Below are positions 35,121 through 43,707 of a stretch of 64,000 bases of DNA, piece by piece. The stretch is taken from the NCBI RefSeq assembly GCF_009362735.1, contig NZ_WHNP01000016.1, forward strand, positions 62,001 through 126,000, given 5' to 3'. A model generated the notes under the pieces. The model saw only the letters and a list, made by a program, of their open reading frames with translations. It searched no databases and had not been told where the DNA came from. The position numbers and the translations under genes are program-made. Numbering within the stretch: the stretch's first letter is position 1; each line of letters begins with the position of its first letter. The DNA comes from Paraburkholderia franconis. Its GTDB lineage: Bacteria > Pseudomonadota > Gammaproteobacteria > Burkholderiales > Burkholderiaceae.

Positions 35121-35900
35121 TTATTTCGCGAGCTTGTGGTTGTAGTCGATGGTCAGCGGCGCGTGGTCGCTGAACTTGATGTCGCGGAAAATCGAGGTCT
35201 TTTTCGCGGTGGCCGCAATGCCCGGCGTCGCGATCTGATAGTCGATACGCCACCCGACGTTCTTCGCATAGGCCTGGCCGCGATTGCTCCACCACGTGTA
35301 CTGCTCGGGCCGCGAGTCTAGCGTGCGGAACACGTCGACGTAACCGACGTCGTCGAAGAGCTTCGTGAGCCACGCGCGCTCTTCCGGCAGACAGCCCGAG
35401 TTCTTCTGGTTGCCCTTCCAGTTCTTGATGTCGATTTCCTTGTGCACGATGTTCACGTCGCCGCACAGGATCACTTCGCGCTCCTTAGACAGCTCGGCGA
35501 GATGCGGCATGAACACATCCATGAAACGGTACTTGGCCTGCTGACGGTCGTCGCCGCTCGACCCCGACGGCACATACACCGAGATCACCGACAGATTGCC
35601 GAAACGCGCCTCCACATAGCGGCCTTCGGGATCGAACTCTTCGCTGCCGAAGCCGATCACGACTTCATCCGGCTCGTGACGCGTATAGACGCCCGCGCCG
35701 CTATAGCCCTTCTTCACGGCATGCTGGAAGTAGCCGGTAAAGCCGTGCGGCGCGAGGAATTCCGGCGTCATGTCGTCCTGCGAGCATTTGATTTCCTGCA
35801 CGCACACGACATCGGCCTTCTGCTCGCCGAACCACTCGAAAAAGCCTTTCTTGGCCGCCGAACGGATGCCATTCAGATTGGCGGTAATCACACGCAACAT
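35121..35900 (-). CDS. xthA: Exodeoxyribonuclease III
   Basis: The 259-residue enzyme has the endonuclease/exonuclease/phosphatase fold: ITANLNGIRSAAKKGFFEW at the N-terminus, the metal-binding Glu in VQEIKCSQ, the GDVNIVHKEIDIKN motif, and the catalytic His in FSDHAPLTIDY at the end. It acts in base-excision repair as an AP endonuclease and 3'-exonuclease. The gene converges with the M48 gene. The next gene upstream on the same strand is PPK2, 43 bp away. Confidence 0.94.
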   Translation of the reverse strand: MLRVITANLNGIRSAAKKGFFEWFGEQKADVVCVQEIKCSQDDMTPEFLAPHGFTGYFQHAVKKGYSGAGVYTRHEPDEVVIGFGSEEFDPEGRYVEARFGNLSVISVYVPSGSSGDDRQQAKYRFMDVFMPHLAELSKEREVILCGDVNIVHKEIDIKNWKGNQKNSGCLPEERAWLTKLFDDVGYVDVFRTLDSRPEQYTWWSNRGQAYAKNVGWRIDYQIATPGIAATAKKTSIFRDIKFSDHAPLTIDYNHKLAK

Positions 35901-35943
35901 GTTTTTCCTTCGTTATGTTTTCGTTTCTTCGGCGACGTGACGT

Positions 35944-36780
35944 TCATTCGACTATCACGCCTTTCAGCGATTCTTTGGCGGGCGGGAATTCGAGCTTCAA
36001 CGATTCGAACGTGCGCAGCAGCAGCTCGCCGACCATCACGTTGCGATGCGTCTTCGAGTCGGCGGGTATCACATACCACGGCGCGTATTCCGTCGATGTC
36101 GCTGCGAGTGCTTCCTCGTACGCGACCTGATACTTGTCCCACAGCTTGCGCGCGTCGAGATCGGACACATCGAATTTCCAGTGCTTCGTCGGATCGTCGA
36201 TGCGTGACTGCAAACGCTCGCGCTGCTCGTCCTTCGAAATGTGCAGCATGCACTTGACGATCGTCGTGCCGTTTTCCGCCAGCATCAGTTCGAAGTCGCG
36301 AATGTGCCGGTAGCGGCGATTGCGTTCGTCCTTGTCCAGCGAGCCGAGAACATACGGCACGAGCACATCTTCGTAGTGACTGCGATTGAAGATCGTCAGT
36401 TCGCCGGCTGCAGGCGCCTGCGCGTGCACGCGCCATAGAAAGTCGTGCGCGAGCTCGATCGGCGTCGGCGCCTTGAACGGCACGATGCGCAAGCCGAGCG
36501 GATCGACTTCATGAAACACGGCGCGTATCGTGCCGTCCTTGCCGCTCGTGTCCATCCCTTGCAGCACGAGCAGCACGCGCTGAACGCGCTGCGCATGCAG
36601 ACGCTCCTGCTGCGCGTCGAGCAGCATGCCGATTTCGGCGAGACGTTCGCGGTCGGCCTCTTTCGATCCCGTTGAAAACGGCTTCGACGACGGATCGATG
36701 CTGGCGAGAGAAAATTTCGACTTGCTGCCGTCGTCGAAAAGGGGCACACGATATCCGTCGAGACCGTTCTTCTTTGCCAT
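35944..36780 (-). CDS. ppk2: Polyphosphate kinase 2 family protein
   Basis: The 278-residue protein has the PPK2 core: Walker A QGMDTSGKDGT at about 75-84, the lid FKAPTPIELAHDFLWRVH, and Walker B-like FNRSHYEDVLVPYV. PPK2 enzymes use inorganic polyphosphate to phosphorylate nucleoside mono- or diphosphates in the cytoplasm. Single-domain length and the SKEADRERLAEIG helix agree with class II/III enzymes; the class cannot be fixed from motifs alone. It is followed by xthA on the same strand. Confidence 0.92.
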   Translation of the reverse strand: MAKKNGLDGYRVPLFDDGSKSKFSLASIDPSSKPFSTGSKEADRERLAEIGMLLDAQQERLHAQRVQRVLLVLQGMDTSGKDGTIRAVFHEVDPLGLRIVPFKAPTPIELAHDFLWRVHAQAPAAGELTIFNRSHYEDVLVPYVLGSLDKDERNRRYRHIRDFELMLAENGTTIVKCMLHISKDEQRERLQSRIDDPTKHWKFDVSDLDARKLWDKYQVAYEEALAATSTEYAPWYVIPADSKTHRNVMVGELLLRTFESLKLEFPPAKESLKGVIVE

Positions 36781-36825
36781 TGCTGTCTTCTCCTGTTTCT
36801 CCTTCGCGGCGACACGTCACGCCGA

Positions 36826-36877
36826 TTGAAAAAGCAAACGGGCCGTTGCGCCACTTTCGATGCGACAACAGCCCGTC
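36826..36877 (-). terminator. Probable intrinsic terminator of gatCAB
   Basis: On the minus strand an imperfect hairpin built from GACGGGCTGTTGTCGC and GCGCAACGGCCCGT is followed by TTGCTTTTT. It lies 64 bp after the gatB stop and before the PPK2 start. Confidence 0.6.
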
Positions 36878-36940
36878 ATGGCTCCGCGCACGACATGCTG
36901 CGCGCAAGAGCCGACCCCGCTACCGATCCCACTACGACAC

Positions 36941-38428
36941 TCAGCTCAGCTTCTTCCTCAACAACTCGTTGACCTGCTGCGGATTCGCCTTGCCCTTGGT
37001 CGCCTTCATCGCCTGACCGATCAGCGCGTTGAACGCCTTTTCCTTACCGGCGCGGAATTCTTCAACCGACTTCTGGTTCGCGGCGAGCACCTCATCGATG
37101 ATCGCTTCGAGCGCGCCCGTATCGGAAATCTGCTTGAGCCCCTTCGCTTCGATGATGCGGTCGGCGGCCGCTTCGTCTGTGGCCTTCTCTTCCCAGATCG
37201 AAAGGAAGATTTCCTTCGCGATCTTGTTCGAGATCGTGCCGTCGGCGATACGTTGCAGCACCAGCGCGAGCTGCGCGGCCGAAACGGGGCTGTCGGCGAT
37301 GTCGAGGCCTTCGCGGTTCAGCTGCGACGACACTTCGCCCATCAGCCAGTTCGCCGCGACCTTCGCCTGGGCCTTGTCTTTATCTGCGCCGGCTTTCGCC
37401 ACCACGGCTTCGTAGTACGCAGCCATCGCCTTGCTCGACGTGACGACGCCGGCATCGTACGAGGTCAGGCCGTACTGCTCGACAAAACGCTTCTGCATCG
37501 CCGCGGGCAGTTCCGGCAATTCGCCCTTCACGCGCTCGACCCACGACGCGTCGATCACGAGCGGCATCAGATCGGGATCGGGGAAATAGCGATAGTCGTG
37601 CGCGTCTTCCTTGCTGCGCATCGAACGCGTTTCGCGCTTGTCCGGATCGTACAGACGCGTTTCCTGCACCACCGTGCCGCCGTCTTCGATCAGCTCGATC
37701 TGACGGCGCACTTCGTACTGAATCGCTTCTTCGAGGAAGCGGAACGAGTTCAGGTTCTTGATCTCGGCGCGCGTGCCGAATTCCTTCTGACCGAACGGAC
37801 GCACCGACACGTTCGCATCGCAGCGGAACGAGCCTTCCTGCATGTTGCCGTCGCAGATGCCGAGCCACACGACGAGACCATGCAACGCCTTCGCATACGC
37901 AACGGCTTCAGCGGCGCTGCGCATTTCCGGCTCGGTGACGATTTCGAGCAGCGGCGTGCCGGCGCGATTCAGGTCGATGCCCGTCATGCCCGCGAAGTCT
38001 TCGTGCAGCGACTTGCCCGCGTCCTCTTCGAGGTGAGCGCGCGTCAGGTTGATGGTCTTTTCGTAAGCAGGGACGCCCGCCTTTTCGTTCGCGGGCACCT
38101 GGATCGTGATCTGGCCGCCCTGCACGACGGGAATCTCGTACTGGCTGATCTGATAGCCCTTCGGCAGATCCGGGTAGAAGTAGTTCTTGCGCGCGAAGAT
38201 GCTGCGCGGCGCGATCGTCGCGTCGATCGCGAGACCGAACTGGATCGCGCGCTCGACGGCGCCCTTGTTCATCACGGGCAGCACGCCCGGCAACGCCAGA
38301 TCGACAGCGCAGGCCTGTGTGTTGGGCTCGGCGCCGAACTGCGTGGCCGCTCCCGAGAAAATCTTCGAGACGGTCGACAGTTGCGCGTGCGTCTCGAGAC
38401 CGATCACGACTTCCCATTGCGTTGTCAT
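36941..38428 (-). CDS. gatB: Asp-tRNA(Asn)/Glu-tRNA(Gln) amidotransferase subunit B
   Basis: Start ATG 38428 (MTTQWEVVIGLETHAQLST) gives 495 residues, the normal GatB length. Conserved blocks are VIGLETHAQL, the zinc/kinase region ALPGVLPVMN, YFYPDLPKGYQISQYEIP, and the C-terminal YqeY-like tail domain. GatB phosphorylates mischarged tRNA and passes ammonia to it. Its start overlaps the gatA stop by four bases in the gatC-gatA-gatB operon. The in-frame upstream extension to 38680 lies inside gatA and is a shadow. Confidence 0.97.
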   Translation of the reverse strand: MTTQWEVVIGLETHAQLSTVSKIFSGAATQFGAEPNTQACAVDLALPGVLPVMNKGAVERAIQFGLAIDATIAPRSIFARKNYFYPDLPKGYQISQYEIPVVQGGQITIQVPANEKAGVPAYEKTINLTRAHLEEDAGKSLHEDFAGMTGIDLNRAGTPLLEIVTEPEMRSAAEAVAYAKALHGLVVWLGICDGNMQEGSFRCDANVSVRPFGQKEFGTRAEIKNLNSFRFLEEAIQYEVRRQIELIEDGGTVVQETRLYDPDKRETRSMRSKEDAHDYRYFPDPDLMPLVIDASWVERVKGELPELPAAMQKRFVEQYGLTSYDAGVVTSSKAMAAYYEAVVAKAGADKDKAQAKVAANWLMGEVSSQLNREGLDIADSPVSAAQLALVLQRIADGTISNKIAKEIFLSIWEEKATDEAAADRIIEAKGLKQISDTGALEAIIDEVLAANQKSVEEFRAGKEKAFNALIGQAMKATKGKANPQQVNELLRKKLS

Positions 38429-39933
38429 TGCTGGACTCCTGCTGGCGCCTTGCGATGCCAGTCGGTGACGCGCTGGAACGCGTCCGCCACCTGGAGCATG
38501 CGTGCTTCGTTGAAATAGTTGCCGATGATCTGCAGGCCGACAGGACGCTGCGCATTCGCGCCGGCGCCGAAGCCGCACGGCACGCTCATGCCGGGCAGGC
38601 CAGCGAGGCTCACAGACAGCGTGTAGATATCCGCGAGATACATCTGCACGGGATCGTCGCCCTTCGCGCCGATATCCCACGCAACCGACGGCGCAACGGG
38701 GCCCATGATCACGTCACACTTCCTGAACGCTTCCTGGAAGTCCTGCGCGATGATGCGGCGGATTTTCTGCGCCTGCAGGTAGTACGCGTCGTAGTAGCCG
38801 TGCGACAGCACATACGTGCCGACCAGAATGCGGCGCTTCACTTCGGGACCGAAGCCTTCGGCACGCGACTTCTTGTACATGTCGAGCAGATCGCGATACT
38901 CGGCCGCGCGATGGCCGTAACGCACGCCATCGAAACGCGACAGGTTCGACGATGCTTCCGCCGGCGCGATCACGTAGTAGACGGGAATCGACAGCTCCGT
39001 CTTCGGCAGCGACACTTCGACGAGCGTCGCGCCGAGCGCTTCGTATTGCTTCAATGCGGTGTCGATGGATGCGCGCACGTCGTCGGCGAGGCCCGCGCCG
39101 AAGTATTCCTTCGGCAAGCCGATGCGCAAGCCCGCGAGCGGCTTGCCGGCGGCATTGCCTGAATTGTTCGCGCCCGACCACGTCTGGCCGAGGTAGCGCG
39201 TGTAGTCTTCGTGATCGTGCGCGAGGCTCGTCGAATCGCGTTCGTCGAAGCCCGCCATTGCGTTCAGCAGCAGCGCGCAGTCGGTGGCCGTCTGCGCCAT
39301 CGGACCGCCCTGATCGAGCGACGAAGCAAACGCGATCATCCCGTAACGCGACACGCGTCCGTACGTCGGCTTGATGCCCGTGATGCCGGAGAACGACGCG
39401 GGCTGACGGATCGAGCCGCCCGTATCCGTGCCCGTCGCGGCCGGCGCGAGGCGCGCGGCGACGGCCGCCGCCGATCCACCCGACGAGCCGCCCGGCACCG
39501 CCTTGCGGTCCCACGGGTTCTGCACGGGGCCGAAGTGCGAGTTCTCGTTCGACGAGCCCATCGCGAACTCGTCCATATTGGTCTTGCCGACGCACACCAT
39601 GCCCGCGCGCGCGAGACGTTCGACGACGGTTGCATCGAACGGGCTCACGTAGTTTTCGAGCATCTTCGAGCCGGCTGTGGAGCGCCAGTTGCGCGTGACG
39701 AACACGTCCTTGTGCGCGATGGGCAGGCCCGTCAGCGGACCGGCGTTGCCCGCGGCGAGCTGGGCGTCGGCGGCTTGCGCCTGCGCGAGCGTCTGCTGCT
39801 CGTCGACGTGAACGAATGCGTTCAGCGCGCCATGGTTTGCGATCCGCTTCAGATACGTCTGCGCCAGTTCGACTGCGGAGCATTGCTTCGCGTCGAGCGC
39901 GGCACGCAGTTCTGTCAAGCTTTTCTCATGCAT
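38425..39933 (-). CDS. gatA: Asp-tRNA(Asn)/Glu-tRNA(Gln) amidotransferase subunit A
   Basis: Starting at ATG 39933 (MHEKSLTELRAALDAKQ) the protein is 502 residues. The amidase-signature triad is present: Lys75 in PIAHKDVFVT, Ser150 in PGGSSGGSAAAVAA and Ser174 in TDTGGSIRQPASF. GatA releases ammonia from glutamine for the transamidation that makes Gln-tRNA(Gln) and Asn-tRNA(Asn). The frame opens earlier but the extra N-terminus is not conserved. gatC lies about 155 bp upstream. Confidence 0.97.
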   Translation of the reverse strand: MHEKSLTELRAALDAKQCSAVELAQTYLKRIANHGALNAFVHVDEQQTLAQAQAADAQLAAGNAGPLTGLPIAHKDVFVTRNWRSTAGSKMLENYVSPFDATVVERLARAGMVCVGKTNMDEFAMGSSNENSHFGPVQNPWDRKAVPGGSSGGSAAAVAARLAPAATGTDTGGSIRQPASFSGITGIKPTYGRVSRYGMIAFASSLDQGGPMAQTATDCALLLNAMAGFDERDSTSLAHDHEDYTRYLGQTWSGANNSGNAAGKPLAGLRIGLPKEYFGAGLADDVRASIDTALKQYEALGATLVEVSLPKTELSIPVYYVIAPAEASSNLSRFDGVRYGHRAAEYRDLLDMYKKSRAEGFGPEVKRRILVGTYVLSHGYYDAYYLQAQKIRRIIAQDFQEAFRKCDVIMGPVAPSVAWDIGAKGDDPVQMYLADIYTLSVSLAGLPGMSVPCGFGAGANAQRPVGLQIIGNYFNEARMLQVADAFQRVTDWHRKAPAGVQQ

Positions 39934-40089
39934 TGCGTTTTTCCTGGAAAGCGCGACGGCGCGATGCGCCGCCGTGTTGGCATCCGGCCGCCCGCCGGCA
40001 GGCCGGGCCGAAAAAAGCGGGACGTGTTGCGCGCGCAACGTCGCACGCTTGACACAGAACCCTGTGCTTAATCACGCCTGCCCGGGCGC

Positions 40090-40389
40090 TTACTCGATGA
40101 CCTTCGGCACCAGATACAGGCCGTCCTGCACAGCGGGCGCCGGACGCTGGTATTCATCGCGATTCACGCTTTCGGTGACGGCGTCGTCGCGCAAACGCAG
40201 CGCCACGTCTTCGATCTGCTCGATGGGATGGGCGAGCGGCGCGATGCCTGTCGTGTCGACCGCCTGCATCTGCTCGACAAGGCCAAAGAAATCGTTGAGC
40301 TGGGCGAGTGTGTGCTCGGCGTCGGCATCGGGCAATTCGAGCCGTGCGAGATGGGCGATGCGTTTCACATCGGTCAGAGTCAGTGCCAT
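40090..40389 (-). CDS. gatC: Asp-tRNA(Asn)/Glu-tRNA(Gln) amidotransferase subunit C
   Basis: This 99-residue GatC stabilises the GatCAB complex. It has the typical start MALTLTDVKRIAHLARLELPD and the C-terminal APAVQDGLYLVPKVIE. It is the first gene of the minus-strand gatCAB operon and is divergent from mreB. Confidence 0.95.
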   Translation of the reverse strand: MALTLTDVKRIAHLARLELPDADAEHTLAQLNDFFGLVEQMQAVDTTGIAPLAHPIEQIEDVALRLRDDAVTESVNRDEYQRPAPAVQDGLYLVPKVIE

Positions 40390-40766
40390 GCAATCACCGG
40401 AAAAGTGGCGGTCTGCCGCAACGATGAAAAACGATGCTGCGACAGCAGGTTAGGTCATTGGAGCAGGCCCTCGAAATTGGGGCCGGCGACGGCAAAAAGT
40501 GCCCTTCGTTTCCTTTAAATCAAGCAAAATTATAAGGTATCATTACGCGTTCGACCCAAACCCGGACCGACTTACCAAGGCCTTTCTGGCATTTTCAGAG
40601 ATCGCTGAACGACAGATCTGCCGCCTTGCTATAGCCTCCGGTGCGTTTTCCTCGCAGTTTCATGCTTCCACGGCCGCAACGGCCGAACGTGAGGCTGCTA
40701 ACTTTATTCCGCTGCCGCCCTATGCATACGATGCGAGGCCCGGCCCCCAGCGAGACAGGATTTTGA
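40390..40766. promoter_or_regulatory. Divergent promoter region between gatC and mreB
   Basis: This 377-bp region lies between two divergent essential operons. An AT-rich core at 40512-40545 holds a perfect minus-strand TATAAT (ATTATA at 40529-40534), with a weak -35 at 40554-40559 (19-base gap), a candidate gatC promoter. On the plus strand TATAAG and TATCAT at about 40531-40542 are possible mreB -10 boxes. No gene or RNA was found. Confidence 0.5.
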
Positions 40767-41810
40767 ATGTTTGGTTTTTTGCGCAGCTATTTCTCCAACG
40801 ATCTGGCCATTGACCTCGGCACGGCCAACACGCTCATCTATATGCGTGGCAAGGGTATCGTTCTCGACGAGCCGTCCGTCGTTTCGATTCGCCAGGAAGG
40901 CGGCCCGAATGGCAAGAAGACCATTCAGGCAGTCGGCAAAGAAGCAAAGCAGATGCTCGGCAAGGTGCCGGGCAACATCGAGGCGATCCGCCCGATGAAG
41001 GACGGCGTGATCGCCGACTTCACCGTGACGGAACAGATGATCAAGCAGTTCATCAAGACTGCGCACGAATCGCGCATGTTCTCGCCGTCGCCGCGCATCA
41101 TCATCTGTGTGCCGTGCGGCTCGACGCAGGTCGAGCGCCGCGCAATCAAGGAAGCGGCACACGGAGCGGGCGCATCGCAGGTCTATCTGATCGAAGAGCC
41201 GATGGCGGCTGCAATCGGCGCGGGGCTGCCGGTGTCGGAAGCAACGGGCTCGATGGTCGTCGATATCGGCGGCGGCACGACGGAAGTCGGCGTGATCTCG
41301 CTGGGCGGCATCGTGTACAAGGGCTCGGTGCGCGTCGGCGGCGACAAGTTCGACGAAGCGATCGTCAACTACATTCGCCGCAACTACGGCATGCTGATCG
41401 GCGAACAGACGGCCGAAGCCATCAAGAAGGAAATCGGCTCCGCGTTCCCGGGCTCGGAAGTCAAGGAAATGGAAGTGAAGGGCCGCAACCTGTCGGAAGG
41501 CATTCCGCGCAGCTTCACCATTTCGAGCAACGAGATTCTCGAAGCATTGACCGATCCGCTGAACCAGATCGTGTCGTCGGTGAAGATCGCGCTGGAACAG
41601 ACGCCGCCGGAACTGGGCGCCGACATCGCCGAGCGCGGCATGATGCTGACGGGCGGCGGCGCGCTGCTGCGCGACCTCGACCGCCTGCTGGCAGAAGAAA
41701 CGGGCCTGCCCGTGCTGGTCGCCGAAGATCCGCTGACGTGCGTCGTGCGCGGCTCGGGCATGGCGCTCGAACGCATGGACAAGCTCGGCAGTATCTTCTC
41801 GTACGAGTAA
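40767..41810 (+). CDS. mreB: Rod shape-determining protein MreB
   Basis: The 347-residue actin homologue forms membrane-attached filaments that guide lateral wall synthesis. The N-terminal hydrophobic FGFLRSYFSNDLAIDLGTANTLIY contains the first phosphate loop. The second phosphate loop VVDIGGGTTEVGVISLGG and the adenosine motif MLTGGGALLRDLDRLL follow. Sequence and length are typical. It heads the operon mreB-mreC-mreD-mrdA-rodA, with a hairpin between mreB and mreC. Confidence 0.98.
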   Translation: MFGFLRSYFSNDLAIDLGTANTLIYMRGKGIVLDEPSVVSIRQEGGPNGKKTIQAVGKEAKQMLGKVPGNIEAIRPMKDGVIADFTVTEQMIKQFIKTAHESRMFSPSPRIIICVPCGSTQVERRAIKEAAHGAGASQVYLIEEPMAAAIGAGLPVSEATGSMVVDIGGGTTEVGVISLGGIVYKGSVRVGGDKFDEAIVNYIRRNYGMLIGEQTAEAIKKEIGSAFPGSEVKEMEVKGRNLSEGIPRSFTISSNEILEALTDPLNQIVSSVKIALEQTPPELGADIAERGMMLTGGGALLRDLDRLLAEETGLPVLVAEDPLTCVVRGSGMALERMDKLGSIFSYE

Positions 41811-41843
41811 GCTTGTCAGTCTCCATGTCGGTAACACGCACTG

Positions 41844-41866
41844 AAAGGCTGGCTCCGCCAGCCTTT
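41844..41866 (+). terminator. Hairpin between mreB and mreC, possible attenuator
   Basis: AAAGGCTGGC and GCCAGCCTTT make a perfect 10-bp stem with a three-base loop TCC; the right arm itself ends in TTT followed by G. This is a weak terminator and could lower mreC-D-mrdA-rodA expression relative to mreB. Confidence 0.6.
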
Positions 41867-41929
41867 GTGCGTTGTGCGCGCAACCTGGCGCGCTGAAGTC
41901 TCACCCACTCGCTCACGCTCCCGGCGACC

Positions 41930-43024
41930 ATGGAATACAGTCCGCCGCCCCTGTTCAAGCAAGGCCCCTCGGCACTCGCACGACTGATTTTCTTCGTGCT
42001 GGTGGCGCTCGCCCTGCTCATTTCCGACGCGCGCTTCAATACGCTCGAGATCGTTCGCGGCGTGCTCGGCGCGGGCTTGTATCCGTTGCAGCGCGCGGCG
42101 CTCGTGCCACGCGACATCTTCATGGGCGCCGCCGATCTCGCCGTGACGAGCGCAACGCTGCGCGGTGAAAACGCGAAGCTGCGCACACGCAATCTGCAGT
42201 TGTCGCAACAGGCCAACGAGGCCGCGCAACTCGGCGCTGAAAATACGCATCTGCGCAATCTGTTGCAGCTGTCGCAAAAGATGACGACGCAATCGATTCC
42301 CGCCGAAATCCAGTACGACACGCGCGATCCGTTCACGCAGAAGGTCGTGATCGGTCGCGGCTCGCAGCAGGGCATCAAGGGCGGTTCGCCCGTCGTCAAC
42401 GAAGATGGCGTGATCGGCCAGGTGACGCGCGTGTTCCCGATGCAATCGGAAGTCACGCTGCTCACCGACAAGGATCAGGCCGTGCCCGTGCAGATCGTTC
42501 GCACCGGCTTGCGCAGCGTGATTTATGGCACGCCCAAGGGCGACGCGCTCGATCTGCGTTTCGTACCGATCAGCGCCGACGTGCTCGCAGGCGATGAACT
42601 GGTGACGAGCGGTCTGGACGGCGTGTATCCGCCGGGGCTGCCTGTCGCGAAGGTCGTGCGCGTCGACAAGCAGGCGGATACGGCTTTCGCGCGCGTGATC
42701 TGTCAGCCGATCGCCCCCGTGCGCGGCGCTCGCGATCTGCTGGTCCTGCACTACGAAAGCAACGTACCGCCGCGCCCCGCCGACGAACCCGATCCGGCCG
42801 CCGCCGCGAAGGAAGCGAAAAAGAAGAACGCGAAAGCGCCGGAAAAAGGCAAGCCGGGCGAGAAGGACGCGAAGTCCGCGCAGGCTGCGTCGACGCCCGC
42901 AGCGGCGGCGGCTGCGGTGAAGCCCGCGTCGTCGGTCAAACCCGCCGGCAAGGCCGCGACCGAGAAGAAGCCGGCCGCCGAAAAGAGCGCGAAGCCGCAA
43001 GCCGCGCAGGGGGCCCAGCAATGA
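41930..43024 (+). CDS. mreC: Rod shape-determining protein MreC
   Basis: MreC links MreB to the periplasmic wall-synthesis machinery. The 364-residue protein has one N-terminal membrane helix (about 14-33), a coiled coil (about 70-105) and the periplasmic beta-barrel region, with GSQQGIKGGSPVVNEDGVIGQV conserved. The last 75 residues are a Lys/Ala/Pro-rich low-complexity tail, longer than in E. coli MreC. The stop overlaps the mreD start by four bases. Confidence 0.95.
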   Translation: MEYSPPPLFKQGPSALARLIFFVLVALALLISDARFNTLEIVRGVLGAGLYPLQRAALVPRDIFMGAADLAVTSATLRGENAKLRTRNLQLSQQANEAAQLGAENTHLRNLLQLSQKMTTQSIPAEIQYDTRDPFTQKVVIGRGSQQGIKGGSPVVNEDGVIGQVTRVFPMQSEVTLLTDKDQAVPVQIVRTGLRSVIYGTPKGDALDLRFVPISADVLAGDELVTSGLDGVYPPGLPVAKVVRVDKQADTAFARVICQPIAPVRGARDLLVLHYESNVPPRPADEPDPAAAAKEAKKKNAKAPEKGKPGEKDAKSAQAASTPAAAAAAVKPASSVKPAGKAATEKKPAAEKSAKPQAAQGAQQ

Positions 43025-43533
43025 ACCGCCCGCAGTACATCCTGCAGCCCGTCAATCCCTACTTCATCGCGTTCAGCCTGGCCGCCGCGTTCCTGCTGAA
43101 CATGATGCCGTGGGGACGCCTGATCGGCATTCCCGATTTCGTCGCGCTCGTGCTGCTGTTCTGGAACGTACATCAGCCGCGCAAGGTCGGCATGGGCATC
43201 GCGTTCATGCTTGGCCTGTTGATGGATGTCCACAACGCAAGCCTGCTCGGCGAACACGCACTCGCGTACACGCTGCTCTCGTATGGCGCGATCACGATCC
43301 ATCGCCGCGTGCTGTGGATGCCGATCGGCGTACAGATTTTCGCAGTGATGCCGCTGCTCGTCGTCGCTCAGCTGGTGCCCTTCGTGATCCGCCTGCTGAC
43401 GGGCGCATCGTTTCCGGGCTGGGGTTATCTGATCGACGGTTTCGTCGAGGCCGCGCTCTGGCCCATCGCGAGCATTCTGCTGTTGATGCCGCAGCGCCGT
43501 CCCGCCGATCCGGACGACACGCGGCCCATCTGA
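43021..43533 (+). CDS. mreD: Rod shape-determining protein MreD
   Basis: The 170-residue protein has about five membrane helices and typical MreD regions: FIAFSLAAAFLLNMMPWG, PDFVALVLLFWNVHQPRKVGMGIAFMLGLLMDV and GYLIDGFVEAALWP. It is the integral-membrane partner of MreC. It overlaps mreC and lies 174 bp before mrdA. Confidence 0.94.
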   Translation: MNRPQYILQPVNPYFIAFSLAAAFLLNMMPWGRLIGIPDFVALVLLFWNVHQPRKVGMGIAFMLGLLMDVHNASLLGEHALAYTLLSYGAITIHRRVLWMPIGVQIFAVMPLLVVAQLVPFVIRLLTGASFPGWGYLIDGFVEAALWPIASILLLMPQRRPADPDDTRPI

Positions 43534-43707
43534 CCACGCGCGCCGCCCGCTCGCTCATGAACGCGCATCCGTGTTGCCGCTTTCACGATCGTCAGGCGGC
43601 ACAATGTGCGTCGCGGCAAGACGAAGCGGCGCCAAAGCCGGCTGCGCATCGGCGCATGACCGTCGATCTGAATCAAACCGCATAACCGGCAGTCCCTGCC
43701 CAACCGC

